Of a DNA stretch of 43,795 bases, positions 8,759-17,483 are shown piece by piece. Both the position numbers and the translations under genes were made by a program. The notes under the pieces are model-generated. The model ran no database searches and had not been told where the DNA came from. It saw nothing but the letters and a program-made list of their open reading frames with translations. The stretch is from Dehalococcoidia bacterium (GTDB taxonomy: Bacteria; Chloroflexota; Dehalococcoidia; Dehalococcoidales; JAUVZA01). Positions within the stretch are counted from its first letter, which is position 1. Every line of letters begins with the position of its first letter. Location of the stretch: contig JAUVZA010000003.1 of assembly GCA_030602805.1 (NCBI GenBank), positions 1 through 43,795 of the forward strand. Reading direction: 5' to 3'.

Positions 8759-8947
8759 ATGGGAATGTCAGCTTTGATTCTTGGTATTCTCGGTGGGCTG
8801 TGCGCTGTGATGGGTATTATTACTGCGACAGCGGTAATCCCAGAATTTGCTGAACTCTCCTGGGTGTTCTGGATGGTGCTAAGCGGAATTTTACTTTTAG
8901 CATCTATCGCTTTTACCGTTGGTCGCGGCGGTGGCGGCTATGAATAG
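8759..8947 (+). CDS. Small two-helix membrane protein
   Basis: This 62-residue protein is almost entirely two membrane helices (ALILGILGGLCAVMGIITA and VFWMVLSGILLLASIAFTV) with a short glycine-rich tail. The ATG follows GAAGGGGG by about 7 bases, which supports translation. No family is recognised. It converges on the DUF4349 gene with stops adjacent. Confidence 0.65.
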   Translation: MGMSALILGILGGLCAVMGIITATAVIPEFAELSWVFWMVLSGILLLASIAFTVGRGGGGYE

Positions 8948-9790
8948 CTAAGCTTTTCTCCTTCTACGGCGACGCCAGTAGATAATCCCAAGTATAGTTC
9001 CCCAGATGGGTATGAAAATTAAAACCCAGAGGGCTATAGTGCCTAGCCATTGCCCGAAGATAACAATGCCTCGGACAGCGGATTTGAGTGCTTCAAGAGC
9101 GCTCCAACCGGCACGAACTAATGGCTTGGCAGTAACTTCAGGCTCGAGACGCACTGAAATTAAGGACATTGATGAGGTTCGTTCTAGATACTGCATCCGA
9201 CCTTTGATTTGCTCAATCTCACGCCGTACCTGATGTAGAAGTTCATAAATTCTAATGGCGTCTTCTACCTTAGCTTCCTCCAGGAGTGCCAGGTATTGGC
9301 TCTCTGTGGCTTCGGCATTCTTGAGCCTGGATTGGAGGTCAATATACTCCTCAGTTACATCTCGGCTATCAGTGCTCTCTGAGGTTACCCTTACTGCTAG
9401 GTTTCTAAGTTCGGCTAGTGCCTGTTCAAATTTGTCATCAGGCACCCGAATGGAAATCCATCCCCTCATATCTTGCTCTTCGCCTGAAATTCGGGACGAT
9501 ACTACATAGCCGTCAAACCTTACTGCTAGCTGGGCTATCTCATCCCGGGCATCGACTATATCTTCCACCACCAGTGACATATCTCCGTTGCGGACAATCA
9601 TCCGCTCTTCTTCTATTGATGGCAAAGCCTCAGTCCCAGCCTCCTTATAGACCTCAGGTGGCGCTACTGGTCCTTCTGGCATTACTACTGGCATTGTTTC
9701 CACTATTGTTTCCACTGATGGTGCCTTGGCACAGGCAACCGGCACCAGCAGCAAAGTAACTAGCATTAGTCCTATTATCAGCCTTTTCAT
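8948..9790 (-). CDS. DUF4349 domain lipoprotein
   Basis: This 280-residue envelope protein has an N-terminal signal ending in a cysteine (LLVPVACAK), so it is probably a lipoprotein, although the lipobox is not perfect. The DUF4349 region covers about residues 65-250: NGDMSLVVEDIVDARDEI, GYVVSSRISGEEQ, ISIRVPDDKFEQALAELR, then a long coiled coil (EEYIDLQSRLKNAEATESQY to QIKGRMQYLER). A C-terminal membrane helix with a basic tail (RRRRRRKA) anchors it. The family is common in Gram-positive and Chloroflexota envelopes; its function is not established. Confidence 0.85.
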   Translation of the reverse strand: MKRLIIGLMLVTLLLVPVACAKAPSVETIVETMPVVMPEGPVAPPEVYKEAGTEALPSIEEERMIVRNGDMSLVVEDIVDARDEIAQLAVRFDGYVVSSRISGEEQDMRGWISIRVPDDKFEQALAELRNLAVRVTSESTDSRDVTEEYIDLQSRLKNAEATESQYLALLEEAKVEDAIRIYELLHQVRREIEQIKGRMQYLERTSSMSLISVRLEPEVTAKPLVRAGWSALEALKSAVRGIVIFGQWLGTIALWVLIFIPIWGTILGIIYWRRRRRRKA

Positions 9791-9996
9791 AAAGTAACCT
9801 CCTGCTTATTATCTATACTATACTATAACGCAGATGGAATGAAAAGGTTAGTATGATTTATTGTTGTGGTCGCTAAATTTGGAGACTGATATGCAATAGG
9901 TGCAAAGTGTGGTGGCTAGATGGATGGTCAATACACAGATTTCAATAAGCCGAAGGCAATTAACCTGTCCGTGCGGGATATAATAATATAGCTATT

Positions 9997-11103
9997 CTAG
10001 GTGTCAAACCATTCGGAGAAACTTTCGTCTACAAGGTAATCGTCAATTCCTATCTGCACTATTAAACGGGTATGTTTATTTAATGGTGGTGCTTCAAGAG
10101 TCAACGCAACTGTAATCTGTTGACTAACTCCTAAATTGAATGTTTCACTTTGTACTCCATTCCAAAGTTTATCTTCTCCTGCATCAAATCCCGCCAATAC
10201 AGATACATTGTTAGCTGTAGCAGACCCCAAGTTATAAATTGTAACCTTTAACTCGCCAACGTTTCCTCTAGCTTCTATACTCCATTCATGAGTAAGAATT
10301 GGGGTCGAGACCATTGGATATACATAAGCTGAAGTGCCCTCATACACGTCTGGAAGTTGACCTATTCTCCACCCTGTGCCTGTTGTCTCCAAATAATAAT
10401 ACTTATCACCATTGTACTCCCAAAATGTTCCGTATATATTTTCACCACCCTTCACACCTACTGCTATATGGTCAGGAAACACTATTAGGACTACTCCATA
10501 ACCCATTTTATCAAGTAATGACGCCAATAGGATTGAGGTATCTTCGCAATCACCACCATTATCTACAAGCGTCTCAATCGGATATCTGGGATACTCGTCA
10601 TAGGGGGTAGTAACGGAGTCAATTGTATATGGAAGACTCTGTACGAAAGTAACTGCAAACTCTACAGTTTCATACTCGTTATATCCCTGCTGTGAAGATG
10701 CTTCTCGTATTTTCCCCACAAGGAGATCTATATATGTATCATCCAATGGGTGAGTTATATAAACTGAATAGTTTTTGGTAGGCGGGCGAGGTAGCTCTTT
10801 AAAGTATTCATATAATGACTCTGGTATTGGAAACTCCCAACTCCACTCCATACCATCGAATTCCCAAACATAGTTGCGTGTAATGAGCTCGTTTGATTGA
10901 GGGACTTCTTGAATAAATTCCGATAATCCGACTGTTGATTGTTGTGATGTCTGAGGTTCAACCGTTTCAGTAGAAGTGCTGGAGGGAGGATTTGACAAAT
11001 CTGTGTCTGTAGGTTTTTCTGATGGTGATAGAGTGGAATTGTCATCAGGCAGAGTAAAAAAGAGATAGGCTGCGATTATGACTATGATTATTATCCACTT
11101 CAT
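9997..11103 (-). CDS. Exported transglutaminase-like protein
   Basis: This 368-residue protein starts with a membrane or signal helix (WIIIIVIIAAYLFFTL), followed by a Ser/Thr/Pro-rich linker to about residue 60. A transglutaminase-like (cysteine protease) core covers about 115-265, with Cys186 in NGGDCEDTSILLASLL, His212 in FPDHIAVGV and an acidic residue in YYYLETT, which fits the Cys-His-Asp/Glu triad. The last 100 residues form a beta-sandwich like those of CARDB or other Ig-like domains (GELKVTIYNLGSATANNVSV). It probably acts outside the membrane on protein or peptide. The substrate is unknown. Confidence 0.8.
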   Translation of the reverse strand: MKWIIIIVIIAAYLFFTLPDDNSTLSPSEKPTDTDLSNPPSSTSTETVEPQTSQQSTVGLSEFIQEVPQSNELITRNYVWEFDGMEWSWEFPIPESLYEYFKELPRPPTKNYSVYITHPLDDTYIDLLVGKIREASSQQGYNEYETVEFAVTFVQSLPYTIDSVTTPYDEYPRYPIETLVDNGGDCEDTSILLASLLDKMGYGVVLIVFPDHIAVGVKGGENIYGTFWEYNGDKYYYLETTGTGWRIGQLPDVYEGTSAYVYPMVSTPILTHEWSIEARGNVGELKVTIYNLGSATANNVSVLAGFDAGEDKLWNGVQSETFNLGVSQQITVALTLEAPPLNKHTRLIVQIGIDDYLVDESFSEWFDT

Positions 11104-11196
11104 ATGAGTAATAATAGTAGTGCCGAGTTAGAGATGTCAACTACGAGCGATAAACCTGAAAAATCCTAAACAGCACGAGGCGTCATTTTAACCAAT

Positions 11197-13629
11197 TCAA
11201 TTATCCACCCTAACCCATAACCTTTTTCCATCGGTGATGAGTTCTATAGTTCCCTGCTCATCAGTTCGGTATATTTTTTCTGAGCCTAGCTTTTCCTCAA
11301 GCCTCTCCATCACCTCAGGGGTGGGGTGACCGAATCTATTATCAACCTTATCAGCCCCCACTGAGATGACGGCTAGCTGCGGGTTGACCACTGCCAGGAA
11401 CTCAGGAGTAGTGGAGGTATCAGAGCCATGATGGGCAACCTTGAGCACGGTGCTGGTCAGAGTAGCTCGGCAAGCAATAAGCTCAAATTCTGCCTCCCAC
11501 ATTATATCGGCAGTAAGCAGGAAGCTTACTTCACCCATACTTATATGTAATACTATGCCATTATTGTCTATATCGGACTCAGTGTCAGTTAAATGAGGTA
11601 TTTGGGGGTTAAGCACCTTTATTACTACCCCTTTGCCTAAATTAATTTGCTGTCCTTCTTGGGCTATGATGCACTTAATGTTCTTTTCCTTAAGTAACCT
11701 GAGCCATTCATCATATATATCTGACTCAGAATCCAGATTAGGATGGAGCACCTGCTTGACCTTATATCTCTGTAGAACCTCTACCAGGCCGGTGACATGG
11801 TCAGCGCTGGGGTGGATCAGTACGACCAACTCAATAGTTCTATCCCAGAAGGGCATTTTATTGCCCAGACCCAGGCTTATCTCTTGTGGGCTGAGTCCGC
11901 CGTCAATCAGAACCTGCAGAGTTCCTTGCTGAACAAGTATGGCATCGCCCTGACCGACATCGAGAAAGCTCACGTGGAGATTATCATCAGGCATAGTGGC
12001 CGCAGCCACTGATACTAGAATAGCTACCACCGCTAGTGGCGGGATAACCCATTTCTTAGGCAGTTTGGAGACAGAATTAGTGATTTTATTTATACTTGCC
12101 TTTCCCGAGGTTAGGGATTTGGCGGTCAAGGTGCTTGCCTGCCGACGATGACTATTGAGCCAGAGGGCTAGGGCTAGCACCAGGTAATAAGTCCAGATTA
12201 GGCGGGTGTTTATGGTATCTACCTTGAGGAAGGATAAGGGAATAGCGGCAAAACCATTGACCACCAGTAGCATATATGACAGGAAAAGCCAGGCTAGCCA
12301 AGCTAGAGCTTGAGCAGCGGGCAGGGCGATGAGTCCCAAGCTACCAGCTAAAGCTCCGGTGATAATAATGCCGGGTAGAGCCAGCAAGACAAGGAATGTG
12401 GCTGGGAGACCAACAAACGAAATAATGCCGAAGTAATAGGCAACAAGCGGCCAGACAGCTAGGATTGCTCCCAAGGGTACACTGAAGCTGTCAGTAATGA
12501 GGTTAGCCACAGATGCTGCTGGTCGGTCTTCACCCAGGGTAGCCTTGACCGCTCTTCTTCCCAAAGCCTGGAGGGGTGGGAAAAGGAAGATTAGACCAGC
12601 CATAGCCGTAAAGCTCATCTGGAAGGCGGCAGCCCACAGGATGTGAGGGCTGATGCCTATCATTATGGCAGCGGCGAAGGCTAGGGCGATGATGGCGGTG
12701 CGCTGTCTGCCCAGAAGCTCGGCAGTGAGGAATAGGCTAGCCATAATTGCTGCTCGAATTATTGGCGGATGCATGCCGGTGAGCAGGGCATAAAGCCAGA
12801 TTATACCCAGTGCCAGCCAGATGTAGAGGTAATGCTTCTTGCCCAAGAGCCAGATACCAATGCTCAGTATCATGCCGAGCACGATAGTGAGGTGGAGACC
12901 TGAAATAGCTAATAGGTGAGCGGTGCCGCTGTGGGAGAAATCGGCTTTGACTGATGAGGGAATATTGCCCCGAATGCCTAAAATAATACCCTGGGCTAGT
13001 GATGCCTGTGGTTCAGGTAAAACTTCAGCTAGGGTTTGGGATAGGTGGTTTCTCAATGAGTAAACCCACTCTAGCGGCTTAAAGCCTTTGCCTGTCCCCA
13101 CAATTTCTATCTTAGGGTAGAGCATAGTAGAGTAGATTCCCTGATGGGCTAGATAACCTTTATAATCAAAGTCATTAAGTTGGGGTGGCGTCTCCAACTT
13201 CCCGGTTACACGTAGCACATCGCCATAGCTATAGGTAGGGTATCTGGGGACAAATAGCAGAACTGTTCCTGATACCTCACGGCGTTCTTCGTCCAGTCTT
13301 ATTTCTGTAGCTGATAGGCGGATATGAGTAGATTTATCTCTAACCTCTGGGTCGGTGTTGATTATCCCTTCGATTTCTACTGTTCCCTGGTCATTGTAGA
13401 ACTGGAGGCAATGCTCATTGATAGTGGGCAGGCTTGATTGAAAGCGGAAGGCGCCGCTGAAGAGGGCAATGAGACACAGGCTGGTTAAGATTATTAGTTT
13501 CCGGTGTTGGCGGAAGAAAAGTAGGGGCAGAGGAATGAGCCCGATGAGGATGAGGACTAAGGGTAGATTAAATTTTGACCCCAAAAAGATACCAACTACC
13601 CAAGCACAACTAAGATAGATAAGTGGCAC
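11197..13629 (-). CDS. comEC: DNA-uptake channel protein ComEC/Rec2
   Basis: This is the membrane channel that passes single-stranded DNA into the cell during transformation. The 810 residues are full length: a DUF4131-type N-terminal region with membrane helices (1-165), the ComEC core (about 200-480, starting ASLAQGIILGIRGNIP, with GTAHLLAISGLHLTIVLGM), and a C-terminal metallo-beta-lactamase domain from about 545 (LDVGQGDAILVQQG, LIHPSADHVTGL, KVAHHGSDTST). The metal-binding motif reads HPSADH, not the usual HxHxDH, so the C-terminal domain may be changed in activity. comEA lies upstream on the same strand. Confidence 0.93.
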   Translation of the reverse strand: MPLIYLSCAWVVGIFLGSKFNLPLVLILIGLIPLPLLFFRQHRKLIILTSLCLIALFSGAFRFQSSLPTINEHCLQFYNDQGTVEIEGIINTDPEVRDKSTHIRLSATEIRLDEERREVSGTVLLFVPRYPTYSYGDVLRVTGKLETPPQLNDFDYKGYLAHQGIYSTMLYPKIEIVGTGKGFKPLEWVYSLRNHLSQTLAEVLPEPQASLAQGIILGIRGNIPSSVKADFSHSGTAHLLAISGLHLTIVLGMILSIGIWLLGKKHYLYIWLALGIIWLYALLTGMHPPIIRAAIMASLFLTAELLGRQRTAIIALAFAAAIMIGISPHILWAAAFQMSFTAMAGLIFLFPPLQALGRRAVKATLGEDRPAASVANLITDSFSVPLGAILAVWPLVAYYFGIISFVGLPATFLVLLALPGIIITGALAGSLGLIALPAAQALAWLAWLFLSYMLLVVNGFAAIPLSFLKVDTINTRLIWTYYLVLALALWLNSHRRQASTLTAKSLTSGKASINKITNSVSKLPKKWVIPPLAVVAILVSVAAATMPDDNLHVSFLDVGQGDAILVQQGTLQVLIDGGLSPQEISLGLGNKMPFWDRTIELVVLIHPSADHVTGLVEVLQRYKVKQVLHPNLDSESDIYDEWLRLLKEKNIKCIIAQEGQQINLGKGVVIKVLNPQIPHLTDTESDIDNNGIVLHISMGEVSFLLTADIMWEAEFELIACRATLTSTVLKVAHHGSDTSTTPEFLAVVNPQLAVISVGADKVDNRFGHPTPEVMERLEEKLGSEKIYRTDEQGTIELITDGKRLWVRVDN

Positions 13630-13652
13630 TAGCCTCCATCCTTAGAGATTGC

Positions 13653-13754
13653 TTACCAACCCCTCACCCTTTATCCCTCTCCCCTTCATAAGGGGAGAGG
13701 GAGGAGAATTTCTTAAAGGGGCTTCGCCCCTTTTAATCCCTTTACTAAACAACC
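13653..13754. repeat. Intergenic repeat, copy 5 (inverted)
   Basis: This is the fifth copy of the family: CCAACCCCTCACCCTTTATC, then CTCTCCCCTTCATAAGGGGAG, then AAAGGGGCTTCGCCCCTTTT. It lies between comEC and comEA and is nearly identical to copy 1 in reverse. Confidence 0.85.
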
Positions 13755-13767
13755 TCCATCCTTATTA

Positions 13768-13798
13768 TGCTGAAAAAGCCCCAAGGACTTTTTCAGCA
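13768..13798. repeat. Perfect hairpin between comEA and comEC
   Basis: TGCTGAAAAAG (13768-13778) pairs with CTTTTTCAGCA (13788-13798) around a 9-base loop. The stem is A/T rich with no clear T-run beyond it. It may be a weak terminator or a REP-type palindrome. Confidence 0.6.
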
Positions 13799-13828
13799 AG
13801 TTCACACTCCACCCCCCACCTTTAATCT

Positions 13829-13855
13829 CCGTTGAAAAACGCAGTTTTTCAACGG
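13829..13855 (-). terminator. Perfect 12-bp hairpin just after the comEA stop
   Basis: CCGTTGAAAAAC and GTTTTTCAACGG pair perfectly around a 3-base loop, 7 bases beyond the comEA stop on the minus strand. There is no strong T-run after it, so terminator function is only plausible. The core TTGAAAAA resembles that of the hairpin 31 bases away, so the two may be one small palindrome family. Confidence 0.5.
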
Positions 13856-13861
13856 TCTTTA

Positions 13862-14371
13862 TTAGTCGGCTACAGTAATCAGGTGTTTAATCTTCTCGTA
13901 GGTAGCAGTTCCTATGCCTTTTACCTTGATTATCTCACTAATATTGCGGAATGGTCCGTTTTGCTGGCGATAATCTATGATGGCTTGAGCCCTGGTTTCT
14001 CCAATTCCAGGTAGAGCCTCAAGCAGCCAGGCTTCAGCCCGATTAAGGTTGATTTTTTGCGGCTGCTCCTCCTCTCCTGTCTGGAGGATGTAAAGTTTAA
14101 GCCAGCTGCGGTCGGCGCTACTCGTAGTTCCACCAGCAGCTTGAATAAGAGCGTCTATGGTGTCCCCGGCTTTTAACGAATAGAAGCCGGGATTACTGAC
14201 CGCACCACCAATGTAAATCCTGCCTTGTGGCTCTTGAGCTGAAGGTATAGAAATCTCTATTGGTTGACTTGGGCTATATCGTGCCCAGGCGACTATACTG
14301 CTAATAGCAATAATAGCTACCAGGAGAATAGTGATTAGTGTCCAATACTTGTTAAACTTGCTTGTTGTCAT
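13862..14371 (-). CDS. comEA: DNA-binding competence protein ComEA
   Basis: This membrane-anchored receptor binds double-stranded DNA at the cell surface for transformation. The 169 residues have an N-terminal membrane helix (WTLITILLVAIIAISSIVAW), an SLBB domain (GRIYIGGAVSNPGFYSLKAGDTIDALIQAAGG) and a C-terminal double helix-hairpin-helix DNA-binding domain (INLNRAEAWLLEALPGIGETRAQAIIDYRQQNGPF and IIKVKGIGTATYEKIKHLI). This is the normal architecture. comEC lies downstream on the same strand after 230 bases of repeats and hairpins. Confidence 0.92.
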   Translation of the reverse strand: MTTSKFNKYWTLITILLVAIIAISSIVAWARYSPSQPIEISIPSAQEPQGRIYIGGAVSNPGFYSLKAGDTIDALIQAAGGTTSSADRSWLKLYILQTGEEEQPQKINLNRAEAWLLEALPGIGETRAQAIIDYRQQNGPFRNISEIIKVKGIGTATYEKIKHLITVAD

Positions 14372-14823
14372 GGAAGACCTCCTAGCCTTGGCTCTACCTT
14401 GTATAACACTACTTTAAATGGTAATGGGCAATGAACTACTATATTTGCCATTTGGCTAACTGATGTTGGGTGAACAGAGAGAACAAATCCCCTTCTGTAT
14501 ACCTGTTAGCGTAGGAGCCTAATTGGAAGTAAACAATAGCTTCCCATTCAGCATACCGGTTTTAGTCAGGTAAGGTAAGGCAGAGGGGTAGATACAACGT
14601 GACCAGTATCTAGTGGGTGCCGCCTCTCTGTCTGCCTCCCTACGCTGTGCCTTGCACATATGTGCCTCCCTGTGCTCCGTGGTAGTACTGTTTGTGGTAG
14701 CAATAAAAAAGGGTAGTAAACTATAGTGTCTTTTACTACCTTTCAGGGTAGTCTTTAGAGGTAGTTATGGGAGGTAGTTATGTAGAGGTACTTCTCTTCT
14801 GCCCTTTCGTTCTCCATGAAGCA

Positions 14824-14844
14824 CTTGTGCCCTCAGGGTGTCGC
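14824..14844 (-). repeat. Island dispersed repeat, copy A
   Basis: Read on the minus strand it is GCGACACCCTGAGGGCAC followed by AAG. It matches copy D (32079-32099) at 20 of 21 positions although 17 kb apart. The centre CCCTGAGGG is a palindrome. It points the same way as the other three copies. Confidence 0.7.
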
Positions 14845-15015
14845 TCCCACCATCAAAGTGGCTGTAGTTCGGAACCGCCTGTATCAAAAGTATCAACTTT
14901 TAAAATTCTCTAAATTCATGAAAATTGGCTGTCTGTATCAACCCTCATTGACATTACAACATTTGTCATTGACAATATTCCAGTTTTTATTGGCATTTTT
15001 TATTCTTTTTTGTGC

Positions 15016-15043
15016 TTGACTCGACTCTAAAAAGGCCTAGAAT
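15016..15043 (+). promoter_or_regulatory. Sigma-70-type promoter for the small regulator gene
   Basis: TTGACT (15016-15021) and TAGAAT (15038-15043) are separated by 16 bases, ahead of an A/T-rich stretch and the start codon at 15112. This is the best promoter in the left part of the island. Confidence 0.6.
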
Positions 15044-15111
15044 TACATTTATAAATTAGTTATACATCTAAAGCAAACCCTAACATAGCACAGAGGAGGA
15101 CGCAAGGGTAA

Positions 15112-15357
15112 ATGAGCAGCCGGTACAGTCTAATCCTTATGAGGCTAAAAGCCGGGCTAAAGCAGTATGAGCTAGCCCAATTGCTCGGGGTATCTCCCAC
15201 GGTTATTTGTGATCTTGAGAGAGGCCGACGATCAATAACCCCGGAGATAGAAAAGTGGATCAAAGAAGCCATCACCGAGGTCAATAGAAAGTCAAGCTCT
15301 GGGAAGTTAGTATCCGCCCAAAGTAATCCTAACCCTCCAGGAATGCGAAGATCGTGA
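15112..15357 (+). CDS. XRE-family DNA-binding regulator
   Basis: This 81-residue protein has a Cro/C1-type helix-turn-helix over about residues 8-60: LILMRLKAGLKQYELAQLLG, then VSPTVICDLERGRRSITPEI. The DNA-recognition helix is VSPTVICDLERGR. AGGAGG and then AGGGT lie upstream of the ATG. It is probably the repressor of the mobile element. The next small gene starts inside its stop codon (GTGA overlap at 15354), so the two are translated together. Confidence 0.85.
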   Translation: MSSRYSLILMRLKAGLKQYELAQLLGVSPTVICDLERGRRSITPEIEKWIKEAITEVNRKSSSGKLVSAQSNPNPPGMRRS

Positions 15358-15551
15358 AAGATAACTCCGAGCCGAAAGTTGTGGTTAGCTGGCGGCCAGT
15401 TGTTGGCGAACCGTCGGCTGCCTGGCGCCGATTATGCCTCTTGCTTTTCAGGAAAAGAGGGAAACCAACGGGCACTCACGAGACTACTGGCAGAGAATTA
15501 ATAACACGTGAAAAGGGAGGGTTTGGTGAGGAGAGGCAAGCTGAAAAGTAA
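15354..15551 (+). CDS. Small basic protein coupled to the XRE regulator
   Basis: This 65-residue protein starts at a GTG that overlaps the TGA of the regulator gene. It is rich in Arg and Trp (VSWRPVVGEPSAAWRRLCLLLF) and ends in a charged tail. No family is recognised. The overlap is the main evidence that it is translated. A hairpin follows its stop. Confidence 0.5.
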   Translation: MKDNSEPKVVVSWRPVVGEPSAAWRRLCLLLFRKRGKPTGTHETTGRELITREKGGFGEERQAEK

Positions 15552-15558
15552 AATGAGG

Positions 15559-15585
15559 AGCCGCTGAGCTCGTAACTCAGCGGCT
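15559..15585. terminator. Perfect 10-bp hairpin after the regulator gene pair
   Basis: AGCCGCTGAG (15559-15568) pairs with CTCAGCGGCT (15576-15585) around a 7-base loop. It lies just after the stop of the small basic protein. No T-run follows, so it may be a processing or operator site instead of a terminator. Confidence 0.45.
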
Positions 15586-15721
15586 AAGAGCAGGTCGATG
15601 GTGATCAGTTACCCCATTACAACCTATGCTAATTATAGCCCTGTAGTCAAGCAAATTTCAACAGGTGTTGGAATTTTTTCTTTATCCACAGGTATTTTAC
15701 CCATAACGAGGTTTCTTTCCA

Positions 15722-15802
15722 ATGAACACTGAGAGAACCCTGATTGAAGTCGCGGCCCAGCTGACCAGGGAGCAAGGGGAAGCATTCGTTAAGAAGATCT
15801 AG
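15722..15802 (+). CDS. Possible 26-residue peptide ahead of the DnaD-like gene
   Basis: ATG at 15722 opens 26 codons (MNTERTLIEVAAQLTREQGE, then AFVKKI). The ribosome site ACGAGG is weak. The next gene starts 19 bases after its stop. The helical, amphipathic composition is plausible, but it could be a chance frame. Confidence 0.3.
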   Translation: MNTERTLIEVAAQLTREQGEAFVKKI

Positions 15803-15821
15803 GACAGGCTGGAGAAGAATA

Positions 15822-16673
15822 GTGGCTAGACCTCACAAACAGACAGTAGATTACTTCCCCCACGATACTGATGCCAGCGACGGTAAGACGCTAACTATTA
15901 TCCAATCCAAGTATGGCAATGATGGCTACGCCTTCTGGTTTAAGTTGCTCCAGTTACTCGGCAAAACACCGGGACATTTTTATGACTTCAATAAACCCGC
16001 TGACTGGGAGTTTCTGTTAGCAAAAACCCACCATAATGATACAGAAAAGGCCAAGGATATTCTGGAGACGCTTGTTGTGCTTGGTGCTATTGATGCCGAG
16101 CTCTACGCTCATGGCGTTATCTGGTGCCAGAAGTTCGTGGATAGGGTGGCAGATGCCTATGACCGGACTGTAAATGGTGCCCCCAAAAGACCTGGGTTTT
16201 TGGTTAATGTAGGAGATAAGAGTATTTCTGTACCAGATAATAATGTTTCTGCCAACAGAAACTCTAAAAATGCTACAGAAATACCACAAACTAAACTAAA
16301 GGAAACTAAACTAAAGGAAACTAGTGGTCCTTCTCATACAGAAAAAATTAACCAGGTTAGTGACCTTTCCGAGGATATGGCTGAAATAACCACTTTGTAT
16401 GAGGCTGAAATAGGGAAGATAACATCCTTCGTTGCCCAAGAGCTTAATGATGCTATGCAGAATTATCCGCCGAAGATGATAAAGGAAGCTATTAAGGGGG
16501 CAGTTAGGCAGAATAAGCACCAGTGGAGCTATGTCAAGGGTATATTAAAGAATTGGGGTAAAGAAGGATACCCTGAGGGCTCACCAAGTAAGAACGCCGG
16601 GGTGAATAGAATAAACAAGGATGATCCGAATAAATACATCAAGGGCAAGTATGGGCATATGGTCCGGCGCTGA
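15822..16673 (+). CDS. DnaD-like replication-initiation protein of the mobile element
   Basis: This 283-residue protein starts at GTG with GGAG 8 bases upstream. The N-terminal part (about 1-120) matches the Lin1244/DUF4373-type winged domain of phage replisome organizers: DYFPHDTDASDGKTLTIIQS, YGNDGYAFWFKLLQLLG. The C-terminal part (about 200-255) is a DnaD-like helical domain ending QWSYVKGILKNW. The linker holds a small tandem repeat, TKLKE twice, from a 15-base repeat near 16290-16322. The family loads the helicase at the element's origin. Here it suggests the element can replicate after excision. Confidence 0.75.
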   Translation: MARPHKQTVDYFPHDTDASDGKTLTIIQSKYGNDGYAFWFKLLQLLGKTPGHFYDFNKPADWEFLLAKTHHNDTEKAKDILETLVVLGAIDAELYAHGVIWCQKFVDRVADAYDRTVNGAPKRPGFLVNVGDKSISVPDNNVSANRNSKNATEIPQTKLKETKLKETSGPSHTEKINQVSDLSEDMAEITTLYEAEIGKITSFVAQELNDAMQNYPPKMIKEAIKGAVRQNKHQWSYVKGILKNWGKEGYPEGSPSKNAGVNRINKDDPNKYIKGKYGHMVRR

Positions 16674-16709
16674 TAGGGATGCCAAAATTGAAATAAGGAG
16701 GACGACCTT

Positions 16710-16766
16710 ATGCCAGCGCAAAGAAAGGGGGGGGTTGGTGAGAAAAGGAGTGAGTTTGCTCGTTGA
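16710..16766 (+). CDS. Possible 18-residue peptide with a strong ribosome site
   Basis: AAGGAGG lies 7 bases before an ATG at 16710 that opens 18 codons (MPAQRKGGVGEKRSEFAR) and ends 18 bases before the recombinase start. It may be a leader peptide for the recombinase. No other support. Confidence 0.35.
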   Translation: MPAQRKGGVGEKRSEFAR

Positions 16767-16784
16767 AGAGGGGAAGTAGGTAAG

Positions 16785-17483
16785 ATGAAAGCAGCCCTAT
16801 ACGCTAGAGTCTCAACAACAGACAAAGACCAAAACACAGAGGTCCAGCTATCGAAACTCCGGGACTACTGCCATGAGATGGATTGGATTGTTTACCGGGA
16901 GTATGTTGATGAAGCCTCGGCTGCTGACTTCTTGGGAAGAGTAGGCTGGAAACACCTGATGAAGGACGCCGCTCTACACAGGTTTGATGTGTTGCTCGTC
17001 TGGAAAATAGACCGTGCCTTCCGCTCCGTTATTCATGCCGCCAATACCCTAAGCATGTTAAGGGGTTACCGGGTGGGCTTTCGGAGTTACATGGAGCCAT
17101 CTATTGATACCACCACTCCCCATGGCGAATTTATCTTTAATATTATGGCGGCAGTGGCCGCACTGGGGAGGCAGACGATAAGTCAGCGAGTCCGGGCTGG
17201 GATGGACTATGCAAAGCGGCACGGAACCAAGTCGGGCAATAAGATTGGTCGGAAAAGATACGATGTGCCCTTTACAATCGTTTGTAAAGCCCTCCAGGCT
17301 TGCTGTGGCAATTATTCGGCAGCGGCAAGGCGGATATTTGAAGAGACCAGGATAAAAGTTAGCCCGGGGTTTGTGCAGACAAGGGTGCAGCGGGAGGATG
17401 AAACGCTGGAGGATATTTTGGGCCAGCCTTTGCAAAGCCTCGCCCCAAAATCGGGGCAAAAACAGCTAGCAAAGGAGGGCTGA
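16785..17483 (+). CDS. Serine recombinase (resolvase/invertase family)
   Basis: This 232-residue protein has a catalytic resolvase domain with the nucleophile Ser10 in LYARVSTTDKDQ. It continues with VQLSKLRDYC, the conserved DVLLVWKIDRAFRS and the helix-E region FNIMAAVAALGRQTISQRVRAGMDYAKRHG. A small helix-turn-helix follows (CGNYSAAARRIFEE to VSPGFVQTRV). This is the short resolvase/invertase type, not a large serine integrase. It could resolve element dimers or invert a segment. GGGAAGTAGGTAAG precedes the ATG. Confidence 0.9.
   Translation: MKAALYARVSTTDKDQNTEVQLSKLRDYCHEMDWIVYREYVDEASAADFLGRVGWKHLMKDAALHRFDVLLVWKIDRAFRSVIHAANTLSMLRGYRVGFRSYMEPSIDTTTPHGEFIFNIMAAVAALGRQTISQRVRAGMDYAKRHGTKSGNKIGRKRYDVPFTIVCKALQACCGNYSAAARRIFEETRIKVSPGFVQTRVQREDETLEDILGQPLQSLAPKSGQKQLAKEG

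Larger units (their letters stand above)
14372..15111. other. 740-base non-coding stretch at the left edge of the mobile island
   Basis: I see no convincing gene here. It holds an imperfect direct repeat around 14630-14685 (TGCCTCCCT twice, each followed by TGTGC), a hairpin at 14712-14740 (GGTAGTAAA / TTTACTACC), a twice-repeated GAGGTAGTTATG near 14757-14782, one copy of the island's 21-base repeat (14824-14844) and, near its end, the promoter of the regulator gene. On the minus strand a 20-codon frame (14755-14817) starts 7 bases after that repeat and is too short to call. The left boundary of the island probably lies in this stretch. Confidence 0.6.

Noticed and set aside
14816-15019. Plus-strand open frame of 67 codons before the XRE regulator.
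   Set aside because: It overlaps a dispersed repeat and the promoter region, has no good ribosome site, and its translation shows no protein-like pattern apart from hydrophobic A/T-rich codons.
16567-16586. CCCTGAGGGCTCA inside the DnaD-like gene, similar to the centre of the island's dispersed repeat.
   Set aside because: It lies in coding sequence, matches only the palindromic core and lacks the GCGACA part, so it is probably coincidence.
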